From NCBI GenBank assembly GCA_023458535.1, contig JAEWYW010000008.1, positions 1 to 39,138 on the forward strand: a DNA stretch of 39,138 nucleotides, given 5' to 3'. The notes beneath the pieces are model-generated. The model searched no databases and was not told the DNA's origin. It saw only the letters and a list, made by a program, of their open reading frames with translations. This stretch comes from Bacteroidota bacterium. Its GTDB lineage: Bacteria; Bacteroidota; Bacteroidia; Flavobacteriales; Weeksellaceae. Numbering within the stretch: position 1 is the first letter of the stretch; each line of letters begins with the position of its first letter. The translations under genes and the position numbers were made by a program. Positions 6,896 to 15,682 of the stretch are shown piece after piece.

Positions 6896-8473
6896 TTAAT
6901 TATATTTTGAAGCCAGCTCGCTTGCTGCTTGCTTAAGAACACCTGTAATATCGTTATCGATTTTTCCAGCTTTAATTGCTGCCATCGTTTCAGGATGCTT
7001 AGATCTTAAAAACTCGATGTACTCGTGTTGGAATTCTTTTACTTTCTTAATAGGAATGTTTCTCATTAAGTTTTCCGTACCTGCATAGATCATTGCTACC
7101 TGACTATCCACAGGAAGTGGAGAGTTTACAGGTTGCTTAAGAAGCTCTACGTTTCTTTCTCCTTTAGAGATTACCGCCAAAGTAGAAGCATCTAGGTCTG
7201 AACCGAATTTAGCAAACGCTTCTAATTCTTTGTATTGCGCCTGATCTAATTTCAAAGTACCAGAAACTTTTTTCATGGATTTGATCTGAGCGTTACCTCC
7301 TACCCTTGATACAGAGATACCTACGTTGATTGCTGGACGAACCCCAGAGTTGAATAAATCTGACTCCAAGAAAATCTGTCCGTCTGTAATGGAAATTACG
7401 TTTGTAGGAATATATGCAGAAACGTCACCCGCTTGAGTTTCGATAATTGGAAGTGCAGTTAAAGAACCACCACCTTTTACCAATGGCTTTAAAGATTCTG
7501 GTAAATCGTTCATCTGACTTGCAATTTGATCATCAGCGATTACTTTTGCAGCTCTTTCTAATAATCTTGAGTGAAGATAGAAAACATCCCCTGGATAAGC
7601 CTCACGCCCCGGTGGTCTTCTTAATAAAAGAGAAAGCTCACGGTAAGCAACAGCTTGTTTAGATAAATCATCATAAATGATTAATGCAGGACGCCCAGTG
7701 TCTCTAAAGAACTCACCGATAGATGCACCCGCCATCGCAGAATATACCAGCATTGGAACTGGATCTGAAGCATTAGCCGCAACAATTACTGTATAAGCCA
7801 AAGCACCTTTATCTGTAAGCGTCTGAACGATTTGTGCAACAGTAGAAGCTTTCTGCCCAATTGCTACATAAATACAATATACTGGTTGACCAGCGTCATA
7901 AAATTCTTTCTGGTTGATGATGGTGTCAATAGCAACGGTAGTTTTACCTGTCTGACGGTCACCAATGATAAGCTCTCTTTGCCCTCTTCCTACAGGAATC
8001 ATGGAATCGATTGCTACGATACCCGTTTGTAGAGGCTCTGTAACTGGCTGTCTGTAGATAACACCTGGAGCTTTTCTTTCCAATGGCATTTCATATAAAT
8101 CACCAGTAATAGGACCTTTACCATCAATAGGGTTACCTAGAGTATCAACTACTCTTCCTAACATTCCCTCTCCTACTTTAATAGAAGAAATTCTGTTGGT
8201 TCTTCTTACTGTATCTCCTTCTTTTACCAATTTAGATTCACCTAAAAGCGCAACACCCACGTTGTCTTCTTCAAGGTTAAGTACAATACCTTCAACATCT
8301 GAAGAGAATTTTACCAATTCTCCGTATTGTACATTTTCTAAACCGTAAACACGAGCAATACCATCCCCAATTGTAAGTACGGTACCAACTTCCTCAACAT
8401 TCGACTGAGTATCGAAATTGGCTAATTGTTGTTTTAAGATCGCAGATACTTCTGCCGGATTTATTTCTGCCAT
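6896..8473 (-). CDS. atpA: ATP synthase F1 alpha subunit
   Basis: This is the non-catalytic nucleotide-binding subunit of F1, 525 residues. The N-terminal beta-barrel is followed by the nucleotide-binding domain with P-loop GDRQTGKT at 171-178. The Walker B-like ALIIYDD and the arginine-finger region (VGISVSRVGGNAQIK) are also visible. The C-terminal helical domain is intact. It lies 18 bp downstream of atpH and is cotranscribed with it. The mRNA continues to atpG through the 88-bp heptad-repeat spacer. Confidence 0.98.
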   Translation of the reverse strand: MAEINPAEVSAILKQQLANFDTQSNVEEVGTVLTIGDGIARVYGLENVQYGELVKFSSDVEGIVLNLEEDNVGVALLGESKLVKEGDTVRRTNRISSIKVGEGMLGRVVDTLGNPIDGKGPITGDLYEMPLERKAPGVIYRQPVTEPLQTGIVAIDSMIPVGRGQRELIIGDRQTGKTTVAIDTIINQKEFYDAGQPVYCIYVAIGQKASTVAQIVQTLTDKGALAYTVIVAANASDPVPMLVYSAMAGASIGEFFRDTGRPALIIYDDLSKQAVAYRELSLLLRRPPGREAYPGDVFYLHSRLLERAAKVIADDQIASQMNDLPESLKPLVKGGGSLTALPIIETQAGDVSAYIPTNVISITDGQIFLESDLFNSGVRPAINVGISVSRVGGNAQIKSMKKVSGTLKLDQAQYKELEAFAKFGSDLDASTLAVISKGERNVELLKQPVNSPLPVDSQVAMIYAGTENLMRNIPIKKVKEFQHEYIEFLRSKHPETMAAIKAGKIDNDITGVLKQAASELASKYN

Positions 8474-8491
8474 TGTATGGTTGTTTTTATC

Positions 8492-9031
8492 TTAGTTTAA
8501 TTGAAACTCTTTTTTAATTTTATTCAGTTTAGATTTTACTGAAGCGTCAATTTGCTGATCGCCCACTCTTAAAATATAACCTCCTAAAATATCGGGATTA
8601 ATGCTTCTTTCAAGATCGAAGTTGTTTCCAGCGTTGATTAAATTAGAAGCTTGTAAAATCTGATTGATATTTGCATCAGAAATAGGTGTAGCAGTAGTTA
8701 AGATTACTCTTTTTACACCTTTCAATTCTTCTACTTTGTTTACAAACTCCTGAGCAATGTTTTTCAAGTGTGCTTCACGACCTTGTCTGATAACCAACTT
8801 TATTAAATTAAGTGAAGTAGGTGAAAAACTTTTGAAAATTTCTGTGGCAACCTCTGTTTTCTTTTTAAAATCAATATAAGGAGTTAAGAAAAACTTATTG
8901 AGTTCCTTAGATTCAGACATTAATTTAATAACATCTTTCATTTCAGAGAAGACAGATTCCGTTTGGTTGGACTCCGAAGTGAAATCCAGCAAACCTTGTG
9001 CGTATCTTTTTGCTACTTTAGATGTTAGCAT
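8492..9031 (-). CDS. atpH: ATP synthase F1 delta subunit
   Basis: The delta subunit joins the top of F1 to the b-subunit stator stalk. The protein has 179 residues with the typical N-terminal six-helix domain (VAKRYAQGLLDFTSES) and the conserved C-terminal part (DPDILGGYILRVGDQQIDASV type, here INPDILGGYILRVGDQQID). It starts only 2 bp after the atpF stop and is followed by atpA after 18 bp. Length and motifs are ordinary for the family. Confidence 0.95.
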   Translation of the reverse strand: MLTSKVAKRYAQGLLDFTSESNQTESVFSEMKDVIKLMSESKELNKFFLTPYIDFKKKTEVATEIFKSFSPTSLNLIKLVIRQGREAHLKNIAQEFVNKVEELKGVKRVILTTATPISDANINQILQASNLINAGNNFDLERSINPDILGGYILRVGDQQIDASVKSKLNKIKKEFQLN

Positions 9032-9033
9032 TC

Positions 9034-9528
9034 TTAGTTAAGGTTAGAGTTATTAATATAATTCTGAACAAGTTCGTTTTGCGCCTCGCTGTTGTCTAAT
9101 TTTTGCTTTAAGATAGATTCCGCGATACCTACTGATAATGCACCGATTTGGTTTTTAATATCAGCCATTGCAGCATTTTTCTCAGCTTCAATAGATTGTT
9201 TTGCAGCAGCAATCATTTTTTCCCCTTCAGCTTTAGCTACATCTTTTGCATCTGTAACCATTTTTTCTTTAATTTCTCTAGCTTCCTTAAGGATAGAATC
9301 TCTTTCTAGCTTCGCTTCGCGGATAATTCTTTCGTTATCTGCTTTAAGATTTTCCATTTCCTTTTTTGCTAATTTAGCTTGATTAAGGGCATCTTGGATG
9401 TTATTTTCTCTGGTTCTTACTGCAGATAATATTGGTCCCCAAGCAAATTTGCCTAATAATAAAACCAAGATTAAGAAGACTACAGCTGTCCAAAAAATAT
9501 TACCAATTGAAGGAGTTAATAAATCCAT
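9034..9528 (-). CDS. atpF: ATP synthase F0 b subunit
   Basis: This is the peripheral-stalk subunit, 164 residues. One N-terminal membrane helix (about residues 8-27, GNIFWTAVVFLILVLLLGKF) is followed by a long charged, Ala/Lys/Glu-rich coiled coil (about 35-130) that dimerises and reaches up to delta. The conserved WGPI motif follows the membrane helix. The order E-F-H is standard. The spacer to atpE is 91 bp, longer than elsewhere in the cluster. Confidence 0.95.
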   Translation of the reverse strand: MDLLTPSIGNIFWTAVVFLILVLLLGKFAWGPILSAVRTRENNIQDALNQAKLAKKEMENLKADNERIIREAKLERDSILKEAREIKEKMVTDAKDVAKAEGEKMIAAAKQSIEAEKNAAMADIKNQIGALSVGIAESILKQKLDNSEAQNELVQNYINNSNLN

Positions 9529-9619
9529 TTTATATAGAATTTGTTTATTGTAAATTTTAACTTTTTTAGTGATAAAGAATTCTACAAACCAACCGTTTGC
9601 AGAATTCTTTAAAGGTTTC

Positions 9620-9829
9620 TTATCCGTTACCTAGTAATGCTACTACGATACCGAATAGACCAGCACCCTCGATAAGAGCTGCTGCGATAATCATTGCAGT
9701 TTGGATTTTTCCTGATTGCTCTGGTTGTCTAGCGATACCTTCCATAGCGCTACCACCAATTTTACCAATTCCTAATCCAACTCCTAGAACTGCTAAACCA
9801 GCTCCGATTGCTGCGATACTACCTGTCAT
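9620..9829 (-). CDS. atpE: ATP synthase F0 c subunit
   Basis: This is the rotor-ring proteolipid, 69 residues with two Gly/Ala-rich membrane helices joined by the polar loop ARQPEQ. The ion-carrying carboxylate is E54 in AALIEGAGLF. The residue after this Glu is Gly instead of the Ser/Thr seen in Na+-binding rings, so proton coupling is expected. It lies between atpB (51 bp upstream) and atpF. Confidence 0.95.
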   Translation of the reverse strand: MTGSIAAIGAGLAVLGVGLGIGKIGGSAMEGIARQPEQSGKIQTAMIIAAALIEGAGLFGIVVALLGNG

Positions 9830-9880
9830 AATACTATAATTTAAAAAGTTGTTTTTTTATTTTAATTTTTTCTCTAACTA

Positions 9881-10969
9881 TTAGTGATCGTGGTGTGGCT
9901 CTTCTACCGCTGAACCAATAAACAATGCTGTTAACATGGTAAAGATGTAAGCCTGTAAAGCAGCCACTAAAACTTCTAATACATAAATAAATAATGCTAA
10001 ACCTAATGAAACCGGCGTAATGAAATACGTTTTCATGATGAAGATTAAAGCAATTAAACTCATAATAATGATGTGCCCTGCCGTCATGTTTGCGAAGAGA
10101 CGAATCATTAATGCGAATGGTTTAGTTATAATCCCTAATAATTCCACAGGAACCAAGATGATGTACACCAAAATTTTCCCTGCAAACGGCATATTCTTTC
10201 CAAGTGGATCGAACATGTGCATCCAATATGTTTTTCTACCGCTTAGGTTAACCAACACCAATGTGAATACAGCTAAAACCATTGTAAAAGCAATATTTCC
10301 AGTAGTGTTTGCAGCTCCTGGAAGCAAACCTAAGATATTAAGAATCCAAATAAACAAGAATAAGGTAACCAAATAAGGAACATATTTTCTGTATCTTACA
10401 GAACCAATGTTTTGCAAAGCAATGTCGTCTCTTACAAATACCACAATTGGCTCAATGAATTTTGCAATCCCCGTTGGAACTTGAGATTTTTTATAGCTTG
10501 ACGCTGCAGCCACCCCAATAAGAAGAATGATAAGAGCTGCTAATATCATTTGTGCAACTACTTTAGTAATAGAAAAATCTAAAGGCTTCACATTTGTTGG
10601 GTGTTCTACTCCTTTTGCATCTTTCTCCATGTGTAAAGTTCCAGCCGCATCCGTTTCGTAGATTTTGTTATGGAAAATTTTATAGTTTTTTCCGTCTACA
10701 GAAGCAACCTGATCTAGCTCATGACCAAATTTATCAGAACTAAATACTTTTAAACCTCCATCCCAAAGAATAATGGGCAAAGAAATTCCTACAGCATCAT
10801 GCCCTTCTCCCCAAAGATGCCAGTTATGAGCATCTGAAATATGGTGCATAATAAACGGTACAGGATTGTATTTTTCCTCCTTAGCTTCTGTATTTCCCTC
10901 ATGTGTTTCTGCAAAACCGAAGCAGAAAACAATCATATGAAGTACGATTAACAGTTTCTTAAAACTCAT
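9881..10969 (-). CDS. atpB: ATP synthase F0 a subunit
   Basis: This is the membrane stator that holds the proton half-channels. It has 362 residues, longer than the proteobacterial protein. It starts with a signal-peptide-like segment (MSFKKLLIVLHMIVFCFGFA) and a roughly 110-residue extracytoplasmic region rich in His (FIMHHISDAHNWHLWGEGHD), as seen in Bacteroidetes AtpB. Membrane helices follow from about residue 135. The essential Arg is R290 in MIRLFANMTAGH. It is the first structural atp gene on the minus strand and has its own promoter just upstream. Confidence 0.96.
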   Translation of the reverse strand: MSFKKLLIVLHMIVFCFGFAETHEGNTEAKEEKYNPVPFIMHHISDAHNWHLWGEGHDAVGISLPIILWDGGLKVFSSDKFGHELDQVASVDGKNYKIFHNKIYETDAAGTLHMEKDAKGVEHPTNVKPLDFSITKVVAQMILAALIILLIGVAAASSYKKSQVPTGIAKFIEPIVVFVRDDIALQNIGSVRYRKYVPYLVTLFLFIWILNILGLLPGAANTTGNIAFTMVLAVFTLVLVNLSGRKTYWMHMFDPLGKNMPFAGKILVYIILVPVELLGIITKPFALMIRLFANMTAGHIIIMSLIALIFIMKTYFITPVSLGLALFIYVLEVLVAALQAYIFTMLTALFIGSAVEEPHHDH

Positions 10970-10995
10970 GGCTAGACTCTATTTCTAAATTTTGG

Positions 10996-11028
10996 CAAAA
11001 ATATAAAATATTATTCGATTTTTAGCAA
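10996..11028 (-). promoter_or_regulatory. Promoter of atpB (-7 TATTTTTG, possible -33 TTG)
   Basis: On the minus strand TATTTTTG occupies 10996-11003. A TTG at 11026-11028 lies 22 bp upstream. It would start an mRNA with a leader of about 20 nt before atpB. Confidence 0.55.
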
Positions 11029-11054
11029 TTCTTTAATTTAAACTTAACATGATT

Positions 11055-11423
11055 TTAGTCTTGTTTTTTTATTAGTTTCAACACGAAAACCACTTCTATC
11101 ACCAAATATGCCCAGTATATCACAAAGTACGGAACAATATGAAGCTTAAATTCTGGCTGAAAATAAGCAACATAGCCCATTGCAAAAAATTTAAATATTA
11201 CAAATCCTAAAAAAACAAAACCAATTGTATTCTTCTTCTCCAAACCAAATATTACCAACATCGTAATAAGACTTATGAATGTAATAAAGAAAATAAGGAA
11301 ATGAATCTTATAGTTTAAAGTAAGAACATTTTCTCGCATTAATAGCCATTGAACACCAAATAAAACAGCTGATAACACTAAAAAAATACTTAGGTAAATA
11401 AATATGGTATTGATTTTTTTCAT
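11055..11423 (-). CDS. DUF6168-like small membrane protein at the head of the atp cluster
   Basis: This 122-residue protein has four predicted membrane helices (around residues 5-25, 36-58, 65-84 and 96-116 from the chosen start) and no soluble domain. It ends with a Lys-rich tail (KLIKKQD). I start it at the ATG at 11423, because an upstream in-frame TTG overlaps the -7 element. Flavobacteria commonly carry a small 4-helix protein here, which I assign tentatively to DUF6168. The position is that of AtpI/AtpZ, which help c-ring assembly or Mg2+ supply, so an analogous role is an inference. It lies 85 bp upstream of atpB. Confidence 0.72.
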   Translation of the reverse strand: MKKINTIFIYLSIFLVLSAVLFGVQWLLMRENVLTLNYKIHFLIFFITFISLITMLVIFGLEKKNTIGFVFLGFVIFKFFAMGYVAYFQPEFKLHIVPYFVIYWAYLVIEVVFVLKLIKKQD

Positions 11424-11429
11424 GCCGTG

Positions 11430-11437
11430 CAAAACTA
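11430..11437 (-). promoter_or_regulatory. -7 promoter element for the DUF6168-like gene
   Basis: On the minus strand this reads TAGTTTTG, 6 bp before the chosen ATG, so the mRNA would have almost no leader. Confidence 0.5.
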
Positions 11438-11477
11438 CCAAAATTTATTAATATCCTATTATTAAACAGAAAATCAT

Positions 11478-11485
11478 TACTTTTG
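11478..11485 (+). promoter_or_regulatory. -7 promoter element for ffh
   Basis: TACTTTTG matches TAnnTTTG, 25 bp before the ffh ATG. It is divergent from the DUF6168-like promoter. No clear -33 element is seen. Confidence 0.6.
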
Positions 11486-11510
11486 CAATCCGTAATATAA
11501 TTATATTAAT

Positions 11511-12872
11511 ATGTTCAATAGTTTACAGGATAAATTAGATAAAGCCCTACACAATATTTCAGGGCGCGGAAAAATTACAGAAATCAACGTTGCAGAAACC
11601 GTTAAGGAGATTCGTAGAGCCTTGGTAGATGCCGACGTTAACTATAAAGTTGCTAAAGATTTAACAAAAAGAGTTCAGGATAAAGCTCTTGGACAAAATG
11701 TTTTGACGTCATTAACGCCAGGACAGTTAATGACCAAAATTGTTCACGACGAGTTGGTAGAATTAATGGGTGGTTCACAGGAAGGTATTAATCTTTCAGG
11801 AAAACCAAGCGTTATTTTAATTGCAGGTCTTCAGGGTTCTGGTAAAACAACTTTCTCAGGAAAATTAGCCAACTATCTTAAAACCAAAAGAAATAAAAAA
11901 CCTTTATTGGTAGCGTGTGACGTATATCGTCCAGCAGCCATCGATCAGTTGAAGGTTTTGGGTGGACAAATTGATGTGCCTGTTTATACTGAAGAAGGTG
12001 CAACAAACCCATCTTCCATTGCGGAAAATGCTATTAATTACGCAAAATCTAATGGTTTTGATACCGTGATAGTAGATACCGCAGGGCGATTGGCAGTAGA
12101 TGAACAAATGATGAACGAGATCAAGTCGGTTCACTATTTCATTAAACCTCAGGAAACACTTTTCGTAGTGGATTCCATGACTGGACAGGACGCTGTAAAT
12201 ACAGCAAAAACCTTTAATGAAGCATTGAACTTTGATGGCGTTGTTCTTACAAAATTAGATGGTGATACCCGTGGTGGAGCAGCATTGACCATTCGTTCGG
12301 TAGTGGAAAAACCAATAAAATTCATCTCCACAGGTGAAAAGATGGAAGCTTTGGATCTTTTCTATCCCGAAAGGATGGCAGACAGAATTTTGGGAATGGG
12401 TGACGTTGTTTCCTTAGTTGAAAGAGCTCAAGAACAGTTTGATGAAGAAGAAGCTAAAAAACTTCATAAAAAAATTGCCAAAAATGAGTTTGGTTTTGAT
12501 GATTTCTTAAAACAAATTAATCAAATCAAAAAAATGGGTAATATGAAGGATTTGATGGGGATGATTCCTGGAGTTGGAAAAGCCATTAAAGATGTAGAAA
12601 TTTCTGATGATGCTTTCAAGCATATCGAAGCTATCATTCATTCAATGACACCTGAAGAAAGACGCAGACCATCCATCATCAATACACAACGCAAAAACAG
12701 AATTGCAAAAGGAGCAGGAAGAAAAATAGAAGATGTTAACCAATTGATGAAACAATTCGACCAGATGGGAAAAATGATGAAGATGATGCAGGGCCCACAA
12801 GGGAAACAAATGATGCAGATGATGAGTAAAATGCCAAATATGCCGGGAATGGGCGGCATGATGGGCAAGTAA
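11511..12872 (+). CDS. ffh: Signal recognition particle protein Ffh
   Basis: This GTPase binds 4.5S RNA and signal sequences and targets ribosomes to the membrane with FtsY. It has 453 residues: N domain (1-90); G domain with P-loop GLQGSGKT (106-113), DVYRPAA, DTAGR and TKLDGDTRGG; then the Met-rich M domain (about 300-453, ending in repeated MM/PGMGGMMGK). All GTPase motifs are intact. The next gene, secG, belongs to the same export route but has its own promoter. No SRP RNA gene was seen in the window. Confidence 0.97.
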   Translation: MFNSLQDKLDKALHNISGRGKITEINVAETVKEIRRALVDADVNYKVAKDLTKRVQDKALGQNVLTSLTPGQLMTKIVHDELVELMGGSQEGINLSGKPSVILIAGLQGSGKTTFSGKLANYLKTKRNKKPLLVACDVYRPAAIDQLKVLGGQIDVPVYTEEGATNPSSIAENAINYAKSNGFDTVIVDTAGRLAVDEQMMNEIKSVHYFIKPQETLFVVDSMTGQDAVNTAKTFNEALNFDGVVLTKLDGDTRGGAALTIRSVVEKPIKFISTGEKMEALDLFYPERMADRILGMGDVVSLVERAQEQFDEEEAKKLHKKIAKNEFGFDDFLKQINQIKKMGNMKDLMGMIPGVGKAIKDVEISDDAFKHIEAIIHSMTPEERRRPSIINTQRKNRIAKGAGRKIEDVNQLMKQFDQMGKMMKMMQGPQGKQMMQMMSKMPNMPGMGGMMGK

Positions 12873-12877
12873 GATTT

Positions 12878-12909
12878 TTTGCCTAATTCAACAAAATTAA
12901 TTATATTTG
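12878..12909 (+). promoter_or_regulatory. Promoter of secG (TTTG, 20 bp, TATATTTG)
   Basis: TTTG at 12878-12881 and TATATTTG at 12902-12909 are spaced by 20 bp, a good Bacteroidetes promoter. It lies directly after the ffh stop codon. Confidence 0.7.
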
Positions 12910-12935
12910 CACCGCTAAAAAACATTAAAAAATAA

Positions 12936-13283
12936 ATGAGTACAATATTTACACTATTCATGGTTCTTATTATGATCCTTTGCGTTTTGCTAGTGATCGT
13001 AGTTATGGCTCAAAATCCTAAAGGAGGAGGTTTATCCAGTACATTTGGAGGAAGTTCTTCTGCACAATTTGGAGTACAGCGAACCAATGATTTTATGGAA
13101 AAAGCTACTTGGACACTAGGTGCTGTTATAATTGTACTTATCTTATTAAGTGTTGTGATGACAGGTAAACCTACTCCAACAACGCAACAAGGGCCAACTA
13201 AAGCTAAAACAGAAGCTCCAGTAAACAATGCTCCAGCTTCCGAAAAACCAGCTAACACTACTCCAGCCCCAACGCAGAAATAA
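12936..13283 (+). CDS. secG: Preprotein translocase subunit SecG
   Basis: This is the small SecYEG subunit that stimulates protein translocation. The protein has 115 residues with two membrane helices (about 3-24 and 55-74). Between them is the conserved cytoplasmic loop (MAQNPKGGGLSSTFGG, then SSSAQFGVQRTNDFMEKATW). A C-terminal Pro/Ala/Thr-rich tail (about 80-115) is longer than in Escherichia coli and is common in Bacteroidetes. It follows ffh after 63 bp and ends in a strong terminator. Confidence 0.94.
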   Translation: MSTIFTLFMVLIMILCVLLVIVVMAQNPKGGGLSSTFGGSSSAQFGVQRTNDFMEKATWTLGAVIIVLILLSVVMTGKPTPTTQQGPTKAKTEAPVNNAPASEKPANTTPAPTQK

Positions 13284-13312
13284 AATTAAATCTTTATTTA
13301 AAGGAAAAATAT

Positions 13313-13342
13313 AAAAGTTTTGTAAGTGATTACAAAACTTTT
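13313..13342 (+). terminator. Terminator after secG
   Basis: Thirteen-bp perfect stem: AAAAGTTTTGTAA (13313-13325) and TTACAAAACTTTT (13330-13342), GTGA loop, then a T-run. It may also work for the opposite strand. Confidence 0.85.
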
Positions 13343-13486
13343 TTTTATTTCATAATTGGTATTAAACTAAACTTCATTGCGATTTAATGGAAAACTCATC
13401 ATCCAAAATTGCATTTGATGTTATACACCAAAAAGCAATTATTTTATGCCATTATTTTGGAATCTATTAATGAGCTGGAAAAGTTA

Positions 13487-14440
13487 TTATAATAGCAACC
13501 TATCCAAATCTAAAAGAAGGTAGTTGATGCTTTGGTTAATCGTTCTTGTTGCTGATTGCATTTGATTGAGCATGGCAGCACGGTTATGCAAATCTCCTGA
13601 TCTATAAAAACCGCCGTCATTGAAAATTACTGAAGTGTTGGCAGCCTCAAAATCGTCATCAAACTGATAATGTAGCCAACGCTGCTTCATATTTTGAATG
13701 ATGGATTTACCTTCCCTATTCGAAAACTTTGTTTCAGTGTACATATACCAAATAAAAGGTGGGAAATTCGGTGACAATAGCTTTTCTTGCCAGATATCTC
13801 GAAGCAAATTTCTTTGATGAATAAATTCTACTTTTTTACCTTTCGGGTTTAAAGTTGCCAATCCCAAACCAGCTCCTGCAACACCTCCAGCAATATCTAC
13901 TGCACTGCCCCAGCCATCACTTTTAATAATTCCACTCGCCACAGACGCTACAGAACCCGCTACTATTGAATATAAAATTAATTTATTGTTTTTAGATTCA
14001 TTTAAATTATCCACATAGTTGGCCATTTGTGCAACACGCTCACCTTCACAATCAAATTCCGCCGCCACGGCGTCTAACTCAGTAAGTGCGATGGTTATTT
14101 TGCTATTAATGACGTTTTTTAACTGTAACATTTGCACTTTTGAGCTCAGCGAAGAATCTTTTTTGAGCTGCATAATTTTTTCCACTTCATCCAGAGTTCC
14201 CAGTGCATTCAGAATTAAAATACTTTGTTCAGTGAACTGATTTTTAAGTTTCTGATTGACCAAGAGTATGGAATCTGAATTGTATGATGGTAATTTTTGC
14301 TCATAATTATACTGGTAAGGAGCCTTACAGTAACTATCTCTTAGGGTAAGAATGTTTTGCTGAACGATCTGATTCTTCTTAGACACACAAGAAGTTGCAG
14401 AGAAGAAAGCCATTACAGCCAATAGAAAAAACCTCATCAT
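13487..14440 (-). CDS. Hypothetical lipoprotein with a central hydrophobic segment
   Basis: This 317-residue protein starts with a lipoprotein signal (MMRFFLLAVMAFFSATSCVS, Cys 18). The mature part contains helical, charged stretches (around 30-140) and a Gly/Ala-rich hydrophobic segment (around 155-200, with SVASGIIKSDGW and GVAGAGLGLATLNPKGK). A C-terminal part rich in Arg/Asn/Leu ends in SINYLLLDLDRLLL. I recognise no domain. It is monocistronic and convergent with secG. A second in-frame Met directly follows the first, so the start is uncertain by one codon. Confidence 0.7.
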   Translation of the reverse strand: MMRFFLLAVMAFFSATSCVSKKNQIVQQNILTLRDSYCKAPYQYNYEQKLPSYNSDSILLVNQKLKNQFTEQSILILNALGTLDEVEKIMQLKKDSSLSSKVQMLQLKNVINSKITIALTELDAVAAEFDCEGERVAQMANYVDNLNESKNNKLILYSIVAGSVASVASGIIKSDGWGSAVDIAGGVAGAGLGLATLNPKGKKVEFIHQRNLLRDIWQEKLLSPNFPPFIWYMYTETKFSNREGKSIIQNMKQRWLHYQFDDDFEAANTSVIFNDGGFYRSGDLHNRAAMLNQMQSATRTINQSINYLLLDLDRLLL

Positions 14441-14698
14441 TAAATTTGCATTTGCACTAAAATAAACATTTTTTAATGGATAAAAAAATTGCAGTTATAA
14501 TTATAGACTCATTTTTACATCCTGAAATAAAATGCAGATATAAGTTATTAATGTTATAGACTATTCATAAGCAGAAATCTTGTCATGAGACAATTCTATT
14601 TTGGTTAAACATTTATAAATTTGAGCTATCAATGAAGTCCTAAAAGCTTTTAATATTTCTATTGAAAAAATATTTAGAAAAGTAAACACTTAATCAGT

Positions 14699-15661
14699 AT
14701 GAGAATAACTATACTAGACGATTATCAACACATTATACAAAACCTTAATTGCTTTAAATTGCTTGATGGTAAAAATGTTAACATATTACATGAAACCGAA
14801 AAAGCTCCTGATCAAGTTGCTCAACTTTTAAAAGATTCCGACATCATCGTTTTAACAAGGGAACGGACTGAAATTACTGAAAAACTTCTTTCTCAGCTTC
14901 CACAACTTAAATTGATCAGCCAAACAGGAAAAATCTCCAATCATCTGGATTTGCAAGCGTGTACAAAATATAAAATTGCAGTAGCTGAGGGAATTGGTTC
15001 TCCAGTGGCACCAGCAGAATTAACGTGGGCACTGCTTATGAATACGGTAAGAAAAATTCCACAAGCAATAAAAGCCATGCAGGATGGACAATGGCAAACC
15101 AACATCGGTGGCAAAATAGAGGGCAAAATTATCGGAATTTGGGGTTACGGAAAAATAGGTCAGAAAATTGCACAATATGCAAAAGCGTTTAACGCCCATG
15201 TTTTGGTTTGGGGAAGTGAAAATTCAAGAAAAAAAGCAGTTGAGGATGGCTTTCAAAGTGCTTCTTCCAAAGAGGCTTTTTTTAAAACTGCTGATATTAT
15301 TACCCTGCATCTCAGATTAAATGAAAATACAGAAGGTATAGTAAAACAATCCGATCTGGAAATGATGAAACAAAATGCGGCACTCATCAATACTGCAAGA
15401 GCAGAATTAATTGAAAAAAATGCGTTATTGAATGTTTTACAGCATCGAAAGGATTTGCTTGTCGGATTGGATGTTTATGAGATGGAACCCATTTACGACC
15501 CTAATTTCCCACTTTTACAAATGGAAAATGTAGTTTGCACCCCACATCTAGGATATGTCGAGAAAGACGGGTATGAGCTCTATTTTGGTAAGGCATTCGA
15601 AAACGTTATGAACTATCTCAATGGAACACCAACCAATATTGCTAATGAAGAAGTATTATAA
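14699..15661 (+). CDS. D-2-hydroxyacid dehydrogenase (NAD-dependent)
   Basis: The enzyme would interconvert a 2-oxo acid and a D-2-hydroxy acid with NAD(H). The 320-residue protein has the split substrate domain and a Rossmann domain with GYGKIG (149-154). The catalytic triad is visible: R234 (NTARAE), E263 (DVYEMEP) and H283 (TPHLGY). It resembles the phosphoglycerate dehydrogenase/hydroxypyruvate reductase branch, but the exact substrate cannot be told. The RraA-like gene begins 21 bp downstream on the same strand, so they probably form a two-gene operon. The 258-bp region upstream holds no gene and no clear promoter that I can identify. Confidence 0.88.
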   Translation: MRITILDDYQHIIQNLNCFKLLDGKNVNILHETEKAPDQVAQLLKDSDIIVLTRERTEITEKLLSQLPQLKLISQTGKISNHLDLQACTKYKIAVAEGIGSPVAPAELTWALLMNTVRKIPQAIKAMQDGQWQTNIGGKIEGKIIGIWGYGKIGQKIAQYAKAFNAHVLVWGSENSRKKAVEDGFQSASSKEAFFKTADIITLHLRLNENTEGIVKQSDLEMMKQNAALINTARAELIEKNALLNVLQHRKDLLVGLDVYEMEPIYDPNFPLLQMENVVCTPHLGYVEKDGYELYFGKAFENVMNYLNGTPTNIANEEVL

Positions 15662-15682
15662 ATTTTAAAAATTACGAAAATA

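Noticed and set aside
9092..9382. Long open frame antisense to atpF, and similar frames opposite ligD, the RND pump and ffh
   Set aside because: These mirror the codon pattern of well-identified genes on the other strand and have no own signals or domains.
13387..13470. 27-codon open frame (starts MENSSSKIAF) between secG and the 13487 lipoprotein gene
   Set aside because: Very short, no ribosome-binding or promoter signal, AT-rich context, no recognisable family.
14476..14559. 27-codon open frame (starts MDKKIAVIII) upstream of the D-2-hydroxyacid dehydrogenase gene
   Set aside because: Looks protein-like at the start but stops soon and has no further matching sequence in other frames; not enough to call a gene remnant.
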